Under the pieces are notes generated by a model. It had not been told where the DNA came from. It did not search any database and saw nothing but the letters and a program-made list of their open reading frames with translations. From the NCBI GenBank assembly GCA_019637225.1, contig JAHBWC010000028.1, forward strand, positions 1 to 64,000: a DNA stretch of 64,000 nucleotides, given 5' to 3'. Position 1 is the stretch's first letter. Each line of letters starts with the position of its first letter. This document shows positions 41,872 through 51,264 of this stretch, one piece after another. Made by a program: the position numbers and the translations under genes. The stretch is from Labilithrix sp. Its GTDB lineage: Bacteria; Myxococcota_A; Polyangia; Polyangiales; Polyangiaceae.

Positions 41872-42459
41872 TCAGTCGTTGCAGACGATCGATCCCTTGA
41901 CCGTGACCTTGCCCGCGGCAGCGACCTTCCCGAGCTCGACGTCGAAGTCCACGCGCGACCGATCGCGCTGCGCGACGACCGTGCCTGCCGTCTTGCTCCA
42001 CGTGTAGCTCGCCTTGTCACCGCTCGTGACGTTGAGCACGGTGGTCGGCTGCGGCCAGTCCTCCTCTTCGAGGATCACGACCGCGAGCTCGAACGCCGGA
42101 TCGACTCCGAGGTCCGCCGAGCGGACCTGGAACGACGCGCCGCCGGGGACCCCGCCGCACGTGCCGGCCTTCCCCTTCAGAGTGGCCGTGATGTCTCCCG
42201 TGAACGTGAGATCGACCTCGTTCTTCGACTCCGTCTTCGATCCGGAGCTCCCCGAGGTGCCCGAGCTCCCCGAGCTCCCGGCGTCGTCCGAGATCCCGGA
42301 GCTCCCGGAGCTCCCCGAGCTCGAGGCGCTCGTCCCGGAGGGTCCGCTCTCGTCCTCGGAGCATCCGGCGCCGCCGAAGGAGAGCGCGACGGCGACGAGA
42401 AGGAACGAGGGCGCGACCAGACGGCCATAGGGAGTGAGGAGGAAGTTCATCGGTGGCAT
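41872..42459 (-). CDS. Ser/Gly-rich lipoprotein
   Basis: The 195-residue product starts at ATG 42459; a second ATG at 42450 is equally possible, and no strong ribosome-binding site favours either. The signal peptide ends in GGAGC. The mature N-terminus is an extended low-complexity Ser/Gly linker (SGSSGSSG-type repeats) of about 35 residues, produced by a GAGCTCCCCGAGCTCCCG-like DNA repeat near 42238-42340. The C-terminal part is a single beta-rich domain (TFTGDITATLKGKAG, FELAVVILEEEDWPQP, KVTVKGSIVCND) with two Cys. Function unknown; it resembles small substrate- or surface-binding modules. Confidence 0.65.
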   Translation of the reverse strand: MPPMNFLLTPYGRLVAPSFLLVAVALSFGGAGCSEDESGPSGTSASSSGSSGSSGISDDAGSSGSSGTSGSSGSKTESKNEVDLTFTGDITATLKGKAGTCGGVPGGASFQVRSADLGVDPAFELAVVILEEEDWPQPTTVLNVTSGDKASYTWSKTAGTVVAQRDRSRVDFDVELGKVAAAGKVTVKGSIVCND

Positions 42460-42791
42460 CTTACGATCGCGTTCCGAGGGCGCTCGAGGCGATCGACGAC
42501 CTGTCCGCATTCGGGTGACGCGACCGCATCGCCGACGCGGACGACGACGCGACGGCTCCGTCCGCCGAGCGATGCCGTCGAGCATCGAGCGTTCGTCGTC
42601 CCGCTCCCTCCCCGCCGAACACGACGCGCGGACCCGCGCGACGCGACGGAGAAGACGAAGCGCGATGGTGGGCCGAGAGTTACCCACAACGTGGGATACG
42701 TCCTCGCGAGCCGGCGGCTGATCCGCAACATTTCAGCAACTTAGAACACATCCCACCATGGCCTACCCCGTGCAGCGACCGGAGCGTTGCC
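42460..42791. other. Divergent intergenic region
   Basis: These 332 bases separate the Ser/Gly-rich lipoprotein gene and the catalase-like lipoprotein gene. No coding region is convincing; the open frames are Arg-rich shadows. A small dyad CCCAC-AAC-GTGGG lies at 42683-42695, about 100 bases upstream of the rightward start. The following stretch to 42760 is AT-richer and may hold the rightward promoter. Confidence 0.4.
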
Positions 42792-43847
42792 ATGAACTCC
42801 CCGCGCCCCTCGCACCTCGCGCTCGTCCTTCTCGCGCTCGCTTCGCTTGCTCCGACCGCGGCCTGCGCGCCCGAGGACGACGAGGCGCTCGACGTCGGTG
42901 AGGAGGAGCTCCGCGCGCTGCCGGGAAAGCCGGCGGGCCGCCCCGAGCTGCCGGACGACTACGAGTCGCTCCGCGCCGTCGAGAAACAAGAGCTCCTCGC
43001 GCAGCTGATCCAGGTCGGCACGTACTGCGCGCCCTCGGACAGCGAAGCGGCCTGCCTCGGCAAGCTCCCGAAGGGCGGCTTCGGCTACTACGTCCGCGCG
43101 ATCCCGGCGCTCCTCTCGCTCCGCCCGACGTTCCATCACGCGAGCGACGAGGCGCCCGAGGGACGACGGAAGATCTTCCACCCCTTCGGCGTCGCCGGCA
43201 CGGCCGCGTTCGTTGCAGATTACACAGACACGCCCGCGCCCGGCACCTCGAGCCGGCGCGCGCCGTACAGCGGGCTCCTCGCCAACGGCGGGAAGACCAT
43301 TCCGCTCATCCTCCGGCTCGCGCCCGGCGGCGGCGGCCGGATGATCCCGGGAGCGTCGGTGAAGTTTCTCATCGACGGCAAGCCTTCGCGGAACTTCGTC
43401 GCCATCCACGACTTCAGCGGCCTGCCGGACCACGACTGGAACTACTTCAGCCAGGACCTCGGGCACATCTATCCGGAGGTGCCGTGGGTCGTGAAGAAGT
43501 ACTTCCAGACCGTCACGGCGAACCCGAGCCACCTGCCGATCACGCACCTCGGGGAGATCGCGCCGAGCGGCGCCGACGTCCGCCCGGCCGAGCAGTCGAC
43601 GCCGTACGAGATCGTCCTCCGCCCCACGGCCGAGGTCGCGACGCGCTTCCCGAACGCCGACCAGCACGACTTCCGCTTCGACCTCACGCAGATCGAGCCG
43701 GGCACCGCGGTCTACGACGTCATGGCGCGCGCGACGAAGGACGACACGACCTTCGAGAGGCTCGGGAGCATCCGCACGACCTCGCCGCTCGTCGCGAGCG
43801 AGGGCGGCGATCGCCAGCTCTACTTCAAGCACTCCGGAGGCAAGTGA
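42792..43847 (+). CDS. Lipoprotein with catalase-fold-like domain
   Basis: The 351-residue product starts at ATG 42792. A signal peptide ends in PTAAC, so it is a lipoprotein. From about residue 110 the sequence follows the order seen in the heme-catalase-like superfamily: HPFGVAGTAAFVADYTD, then SGLLANGGKTIPLILRLAP, then MIPGASVKFLIDGKPSRNFV. The proximal Tyr of true catalases cannot be assigned, so it may be a divergent or non-catalytic member. By fold it could act on a peroxide or hydroperoxide in the envelope, but this is a low-confidence inference. The stop overlaps the ATG of a membrane protein gene. Confidence 0.5.
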   Translation: MNSPRPSHLALVLLALASLAPTAACAPEDDEALDVGEEELRALPGKPAGRPELPDDYESLRAVEKQELLAQLIQVGTYCAPSDSEAACLGKLPKGGFGYYVRAIPALLSLRPTFHHASDEAPEGRRKIFHPFGVAGTAAFVADYTDTPAPGTSSRRAPYSGLLANGGKTIPLILRLAPGGGGRMIPGASVKFLIDGKPSRNFVAIHDFSGLPDHDWNYFSQDLGHIYPEVPWVVKKYFQTVTANPSHLPITHLGEIAPSGADVRPAEQSTPYEIVLRPTAEVATRFPNADQHDFRFDLTQIEPGTAVYDVMARATKDDTTFERLGSIRTTSPLVASEGGDRQLYFKHSGGK

Positions 43848-44374
43848 TGCCCCACCGTCTCCTCGCCCGCGGTCTCGTGGCGAGCCTCGGCTGGTGGCTC
43901 GCGGTCCTCGCGGGCAGCACGCTCGGCGGCGCCTTCGGATGGTTCGTCGGCCCGCTCGCCGGTCGCCTCGTCGGCGGCGTCGTGGCCGGGCTCGTCGGCG
44001 GCGCGCTCGAGGCGCGCGCGAACGGAGACCTCCGCGGCAAGCGCCTCTGCTTCACCGGCGCGAGCGCCGTCGTGACGACCCTCTTCGCGCTCGCCCTCCT
44101 CGACGTCGAGGCGGTCCCGTGGCTCGTCGGCGCCGTCTTCGGCGGAGCGCTCGGAGCCGCGCAGGCGCTCGCCGTCGGCCTCGGCCGCCGCGACGTGGGC
44201 CTCCGCGCCTCGACGTCGGCGGCGGCATGGTCGCTCGGGTTCGTCGCGCTCCAGGCCGCCGGACCGGCGAGCAAGCTCGGCCTGCTCGCCCCCGCGCTCG
44301 CCGGGCTCTTGCTTCACCTCGCCTCGCGCCGGCTCGCGGGCCCTGGCGCGACGCTCCTCGTACGCGCGAGCTGA
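43847..44374 (+). CDS. Multi-pass membrane protein, function unknown
   Basis: The 175-residue protein starts at ATG 43847, within the stop of the preceding gene (TGATG). Several hydrophobic helices are apparent (SLGWWLAVLAGSTLGGAFGW, RLVGGVVAGLVGGALEA, VVTTLFALALL, WLVGAVFGGALGAAQALAVG, LGLLAPALAGLLLHLA). They are Gly/Ala/Leu-rich, so five or six spans in all. I do not recognise a family. Coupled translation with the catalase-like lipoprotein suggests they work together at the envelope. Confidence 0.6.
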   Translation: MPHRLLARGLVASLGWWLAVLAGSTLGGAFGWFVGPLAGRLVGGVVAGLVGGALEARANGDLRGKRLCFTGASAVVTTLFALALLDVEAVPWLVGAVFGGALGAAQALAVGLGRRDVGLRASTSAAAWSLGFVALQAAGPASKLGLLAPALAGLLLHLASRRLAGPGATLLVRAS

Positions 44375-44405
44375 CGCGCGGAGGCAGCCGGGGTAAGCGG
44401 CGACG

Positions 44406-44810
44406 ATGATCGGCAAATCGCTTCGCGAGCGCTGGGAGCTCGGCCAGCTCGACGCGGACAAGGCCGTCGCGCTGCTGAAGCAGATGCTCGGCTCCCACGC
44501 GGAGCCGCTCGTCGAGGTCCGGCGCAAGGACGCGCGGATGATCGCGTGCCTCGTCGTCGGCGCCGACAAGCCGACGCTCCGCCTCTGCCGCGAGCTCGGC
44601 TTCGAGATGAGGCCGGGAGGCACCGGCGTGTTCGGCGTCCTCGGCGGCGACGCGGCGCGCCTCTTCGACACGCTGCCGGAGCCCCGGCGCGCGTGGCTCG
44701 AGGCGCCGTGCGGCCCGCGCGAGACCAAGGTGCTCCTCGTCGCCGGGGGAATCGCGCTCCTCTCGCTCGAGACGAGCGACGGCGCCGTCACCATCACCGC
44801 GGTTCCCTGA
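44406..44810 (+). CDS. Hypothetical protein
   Basis: The 134-residue cytoplasmic protein starts at ATG 44406, 31 bases after the membrane protein gene. It begins IGKSLRERWELGQLDADKAV and contains a mixed alpha/beta pattern (CLVVGADKPTLRLCRELGF, ETKVLLVAGGIALLSLETSDG). There is no signal peptide and no recognised domain. It may be the third gene of the unit starting at 42792. It converges with a small Cys-rich lipoprotein gene. Confidence 0.55.
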   Translation: MIGKSLRERWELGQLDADKAVALLKQMLGSHAEPLVEVRRKDARMIACLVVGADKPTLRLCRELGFEMRPGGTGVFGVLGGDAARLFDTLPEPRRAWLEAPCGPRETKVLLVAGGIALLSLETSDGAVTITAVP

Positions 44811-44837
44811 TCCGCACGTTCGCCCGAGGGCGCGCGG

Positions 44838-45200
44838 TCACTGCTTGCAGGTCACCGTGATGCCCGTCTTCGACGAGCCGCTGCACGACGGCTTGAACGG
44901 CGTCGTGCAGCCCGCGAGCGCACCGACCGCCTGAGGGCTGGGGCAGCGGCTCGCCGAAGCGCCGCTCACGACCCGACACGTGACCGATCCCGCGCTCACG
45001 ACGCAGGCCGACGTCGCCTTGTCGCAGCTCATCTGGATACCGGAGTTGCCGCAGCTGAAGCTGCCTTCGCACGGACCGCTCGTGTCGGCGCTATCGCAAG
45101 CGCCCTCGGACTCCTCCGCGTCGGTCGGCAACGAGCACGCTCCGATCACGACGAAGAGAGGCAGGGCGAGAAAGAACACGTTGCGGATCGCGCTGGGCAT
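44838..45200 (-). CDS. Small Cys-rich lipoprotein
   Basis: The 120-residue product starts at ATG 45200 with TTGGAG upstream. The signal peptide ends in VIGAC. The mature part has eleven Cys in 90 residues (EGACDSADTSGPCEGSFSC, MSCDKATSAC, CKQ at the end). The pattern looks like disulfide-rich Cys knots or modules of surface proteins in this phylum. No function is assigned. It is divergent from the FHA-ATPase gene across 237 bases holding a striking inverted repeat. Confidence 0.6.
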   Translation of the reverse strand: MPSAIRNVFFLALPLFVVIGACSLPTDAEESEGACDSADTSGPCEGSFSCGNSGIQMSCDKATSACVVSAGSVTCRVVSGASASRCPSPQAVGALAGCTTPFKPSCSGSSKTGITVTCKQ

Positions 45201-45289
45201 CGTCGACTCCAAGTGGGTTCGGTGGATCGCCGGCGCCGTTGCTACGGGACCGACGTCTGCCTACGATGCCGTCCGGGGCGCGGTCCATG

Positions 45290-45326
45290 CACGTCAAAGG
45301 TTCTCAAAAATGATCCGTTTGACGTG
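45290..45326. promoter_or_regulatory. Nine-base inverted repeat, probable operator
   Basis: CACGTCAAA at 45290-45298 and TTTGACGTG at 45318-45326 are exact reverse complements separated by 19 bases. ATGCACGTC occurs at 45287-45295 and again at 45342-45350, so three related half-sites are clustered. The cluster lies 88-151 bases upstream of the FHA-ATPase start and 87-150 upstream of the divergent lipoprotein start. It is a good candidate for autoregulation by the winged-helix domain of that protein. This is inferred. Confidence 0.5.
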
Positions 45327-45437
45327 TCTTGACGAGCCTCGATGCACGTCGCGCGAGCGCCGCGCGCGGGGCCGAGGGCCCTCGCGATCCGCGCTCCGCC
45401 GACGTCACGCCCGCGCGGCCGGAGGCCCCCGCACCGG

Positions 45438-46922
45438 ATGAACGCCGACGAGACGGAGAAGGCGGCGCCGAAGAGTCGGTGCTTCTATCTCGTGTATCGT
45501 CGTTCGGAGAACGCGACGGTTCGCGTCTCGCTCGACGAGGAGCGCGAGGTCGTCTTCGGCCGCTCCGACGCGGGCGACGTGGACGTCGTCGTCGACGACC
45601 CGCGCGTGTCGCGCCGTCACGCCCTCGTCCGGCGCTCGAGCAGCGGCGTCTACGTGCGCGACCTCGGCAGCCGGAACGGCACGAGCGTCGGCGGGGAGAC
45701 GCTCCACGACACCGAGCGCCGCGTCGGCGCGGGCGACGTCGTCGAAGTCGGCCCGCTGAAGGCCGTCGTGGCGTCGTCCTCGTCGAGCTTCGTCGTCGCC
45801 GATCCGGCGATGCGCAAGGTCCACGCGGCCGCGCAGAGCGTGGCGCGGCGCAAGGCTCCCGTGCTCTTGCTCGGGGAGCCCGGCGTCGGCAAGGCGCTCC
45901 TCGCCGGGTCGATCCACGACGCGAGCGCACGCGCCGACAAGCCGTTCGTGCGCTTCGACTGCGGCTCTCTTCCGGACGGACGCGCCGAGGCCGAGCTCTT
46001 CGGCGCCTCCGGCGCGACGGGGAGGAGCCTCATCAAGACGGCGCACCAGGGCACGCTCTTCCTCGCGGAGATCGGCGAGCTCGGCGCGGACACGCAGGAG
46101 CGTGTCTTCGAGCTCTTGCAAGCGCGCGCCTTCGAGCGCCCGCGGGCACACCTCGCGGCGCTCGACGTGCGCGTCGTCTGTTCGAGCAGCGCCGATCTGC
46201 GCGACGCGGTGCGGTCCGGCCGGTTCCACGCGAAGCTCTACGCGCTGCTCGGCACGCGCGCGCTCACGGTCCCTCCGCTCCGCGAGCGCAAGGACGAGAT
46301 CCCGGTCCTCGCGGAGCACTTGCTCCGCGTCGCCGCAGAGCCGCGCGTCACGCCGGAGCCGCTCGTCACGCCCGAGGCGATGGATCGGCTCGTCGCGTAC
46401 CCGTGGCCAGGCAACGTGAGCGATCTGCGAGACGTCCTCGAGCTGGCGCTCGCGCTCTCCGATGACGGACGAGTCACCCCCGCGGAGCTTCCGGAGGCCT
46501 TCGGACCCGATCAGGGCGTCGCGCCGATCGCCGGATCGCTCGAGGACGATGGCGCCGGCCGCGCGTCGCGCGTGAGCCCGCGCGTACCGGGACGAAAGGT
46601 CACGCTGCGGATCTCGCCGAACGGCGACTCGTTTCGCATCGCGTCGTCGCCCACGATCTCGCTCGCGCGGAGCGGAGCGCTGCGCCGCGTGCTGCTCCGG
46701 CTGGCGCAGCATCGCGGCGTGCCTCAGGGCGACGGGGCCGTTTCCTCCGACGCGCTCTTCGCCGCGGGATGGCCCGGCGAGAGGGCCGTCGAACAGTCCG
46801 CCAAGGGGCGACTCCGCACCGCGATCTGGGCGCTCCGGCGCATGGGGCTTCACGATCTGCTCGTCACGCGGGACGACGGTTACGCGATCGCCGCCGACGT
46901 CGAGATCGACTGGGGCGACTGA
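45438..46922 (+). CDS. FHA-domain, AAA-type signalling protein with winged-helix tail
   Basis: The 494-residue protein starts at ATG 45438. Residues about 35-115 are an FHA domain (GRSDAGDV, SRRHALV, DLGSRNGT) that binds phosphothreonine. Residues about 118-375 resemble a sigma-54-activator AAA domain (GEPGVGKA at 146-153, ELFGAS at 186, YPWPGNVSDLRDVL). The GAFTGA loop that contacts sigma-54 is absent (ELFGASGATGRSL instead), and the usual Fis-type helix-turn-helix is replaced by about 85 residues that look like a winged helix (LRRVLLRLAQHRGVPQGDGA ... VTRDDGYAIA). It therefore probably acts as a phospho-dependent DNA-binding ATPase rather than a sigma-54 activator. It precedes a Ser/Thr kinase gene by 33 bases. 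Confidence 0.78.
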   Translation: MNADETEKAAPKSRCFYLVYRRSENATVRVSLDEEREVVFGRSDAGDVDVVVDDPRVSRRHALVRRSSSGVYVRDLGSRNGTSVGGETLHDTERRVGAGDVVEVGPLKAVVASSSSSFVVADPAMRKVHAAAQSVARRKAPVLLLGEPGVGKALLAGSIHDASARADKPFVRFDCGSLPDGRAEAELFGASGATGRSLIKTAHQGTLFLAEIGELGADTQERVFELLQARAFERPRAHLAALDVRVVCSSSADLRDAVRSGRFHAKLYALLGTRALTVPPLRERKDEIPVLAEHLLRVAAEPRVTPEPLVTPEAMDRLVAYPWPGNVSDLRDVLELALALSDDGRVTPAELPEAFGPDQGVAPIAGSLEDDGAGRASRVSPRVPGRKVTLRISPNGDSFRIASSPTISLARSGALRRVLLRLAQHRGVPQGDGAVSSDALFAAGWPGERAVEQSAKGRLRTAIWALRRMGLHDLLVTRDDGYAIAADVEIDWGD

Positions 46923-46955
46923 TCGTTCGGACGGCGCCGCGCCCGCGCGATCGCC

Positions 46956-49751
<2,796 letters not shown>

Positions 49752-49966
49752 GGTCGAGGGTGCAGATTCGCCGCGGGCCCCTCGAGGCTCGCCGGGGTAG
49801 CGATAGGGCCGACGTTGCCCCGACGCAGCAGCGGTGTTGCGTCGACCCAACATCACCGACCGCGCGACGAAGCGCGATCGCTGGAAACTGGGCTCATTTC
49901 GCGGCGTCGATCGGTCCTCTCGTCCCCGCGGACGGCGGCACGGAGAGTGCTCTCTTTCACGACAAC

Positions 49967-50626
49967 ATGACCAAATTCAAGCCGTTCCGCGCTCTCTTCC
50001 TCGCCACCTGGTCCGTCACCGTCGCGTGTGGAGGCCTCGCCGTGGACCAAGCCGACGACCAAGGTGAGTCGGCGACCGGCGCGAAGAGCGCGACCTCCAA
50101 GGGGTCGACGCCCAGCCGGGCGGGCGACGACGACTCGGCCGCTGCGCCGCCGGAATGCGAGGGCGGCGACCACGTCTACAGCCCCAACGGCGACGGCGGC
50201 GTCGCCGGGACGATGCGCTCCCGGTGCGCTTCGGTCACTGTCGACGGGACGAAATGCTTGCTCGACGAGGACGGCGCAGGCCTGGACCTCGGCCTCGCGG
50301 GGCACGGCTGGACCGTGAACGCGACGATGTCCTGCTTCGGCGGCTCGATCCTTACCCTCTCCGGCGTCGACGACGCTCCCTACCCGCAAACCGCCGTGCG
50401 GCCGTTCCTGTCGGAGTCGAGCGCCTGGTTCGCGGCCGGCGGGGAGGCGTCCGACGGAGGCGCGAGCGATGGCACGTACTCCAGCGACCCGTCCGGCTCC
50501 TCGACGATCGAGCGCGGCCCCGTCGCGACCAACGGCGAGCGCACCGTCGGCGTCATCCGGGGGACCGCGCGCGTCGTCGCCGAAAACGGCGCCTCCCGCG
50601 ACATCCAGTTCTACTTTGCGTTCTGA
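49967..50626 (+). CDS. Putative lipoprotein
   Basis: The 219-residue product starts at ATG 49967 with a signal peptide ending in TVACGG. The mature protein begins with an acidic Ser/Thr linker, then three Cys-containing strands (PECEGGD, CASVTVDGTKC, ATMSCFGGSILTL) and an extended beta-rich tail ending FYFAF. No family is recognised. It follows the kinase gene after a 215-base gap with no obvious gene and ends in a strong hairpin at 50648-50675, so it is probably its own unit. Confidence 0.6.
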   Translation: MTKFKPFRALFLATWSVTVACGGLAVDQADDQGESATGAKSATSKGSTPSRAGDDDSAAAPPECEGGDHVYSPNGDGGVAGTMRSRCASVTVDGTKCLLDEDGAGLDLGLAGHGWTVNATMSCFGGSILTLSGVDDAPYPQTAVRPFLSESSAWFAAGGEASDGGASDGTYSSDPSGSSTIERGPVATNGERTVGVIRGTARVVAENGASRDIQFYFAF

Positions 50627-50647
50627 GACGCTGAGCCTACCCGCGAC

Positions 50648-50675
50648 GACCCCGAGCGCAATCGCGCGCGGGGTC
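50648..50675 (+). terminator. Hairpin after lipoprotein gene
   Basis: GACCCCGAGCGC at 50648-50659 and GCGCGCGGGGTC at 50664-50675 pair with one mismatch around a four-base AATC loop. It begins 22 bases after the stop of the lipoprotein gene. No U-tract follows, but the stem is very stable. Confidence 0.5.
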
Positions 50676-50700
50676 CACCGCCGTGAGCTACGGTGCGGGC

Positions 50701-51084
50701 ATGAAGGAAGCCGATCCGAACGTCTGTGGGGTGTGCGGCGGCGACGGCCGCATCGAGAACGCATGGGGTCAGGTCGCGAGGTGCCCGAGCTGCGGCGGGA
50801 GCGGCAAGCGCGCCGAAGACACCGGCTTCCGCGACGTCACCAAGACGAAGGAGTCTCACCACAAGAACACCCATCGCATCGGTGCGCCTGCCCCCAAGCA
50901 GACGTGGCCGAGCACGGCCGTCGGCGCGCAGCTCGCCAACGACATCAAGAGCTCGTCGCTCGCGCCCGAGACCAAGGAGCGACTCACGCGCGAGATCATC
51001 GAGCACGAGTCGACGCACGGTCAGTGCACGAAGACGTTCATCAAGAAGGTCCGCAAGCAGATCGGACCGCTCGCGAAGAGCTGA
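50701..51084 (+). CDS. Small zinc-finger protein (DnaJ-type CxxCxGxG)
   Basis: The 127-residue protein starts at ATG 50701, 25 bases after the preceding hairpin. Residues 9-35 contain two Cys pairs of the DnaJ zinc-finger type (CGVCGGDG and CPSCGGSG). The rest is a basic helical segment (SLAPETKERLTREIIEHEST ... CTKTFIKKVRKQ). There is no J-domain, so it is not a full DnaJ. It may bind unfolded protein or nucleic acid; function unknown. It converges on the flotillin gene across a 29-base tandem repeat array. Confidence 0.65.
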   Translation: MKEADPNVCGVCGGDGRIENAWGQVARCPSCGGSGKRAEDTGFRDVTKTKESHHKNTHRIGAPAPKQTWPSTAVGAQLANDIKSSSLAPETKERLTREIIEHESTHGQCTKTFIKKVRKQIGPLAKS

Positions 51085-51132
51085 CGACGCCTCGCATCCG
51101 GCGCGCGCAGCCCCGACGGAAGCGCGCTCGAC

Positions 51133-51244
51133 GGAAGGACGCGAGGCCGAGCCCGGCGACGGAAAGGACGCGAGGCCGAGCCCGGCGACGGAAAGGACGC
51201 GAGGCCGAGCCCGGCGACGGAAAGGACGCGAGGCCGAGCCCGGC
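51133..51244. repeat. 29-bp tandem repeat (about four copies)
   Basis: The unit starts GGAAAGGACGCGAGGCCGAG and ends CCCGGCGAC. A 28-base version begins at 51133 and 29-base copies begin at 51161, 51190 and 51219, the last one truncated. The copies are almost identical, so the array is recent. It lies between the convergent zinc-finger and flotillin genes. Direct abutting units without spacers exclude a CRISPR array. Confidence 0.85.
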
Positions 51245-51264
51245 CTCGCCGACGCGCTGGAGCG

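Noticed and set aside
45438-46922. Calling the FHA-AAA protein a sigma-54 activator
   Set aside because: The GAFTGA loop is absent and the DNA-binding tail is not Fis-like, so the AAA similarity alone does not justify that role.
51133-51244. Possible CRISPR array
   Set aside because: Units are adjacent with no spacers and are nearly identical, so it is a simple tandem repeat; no cas gene is nearby.
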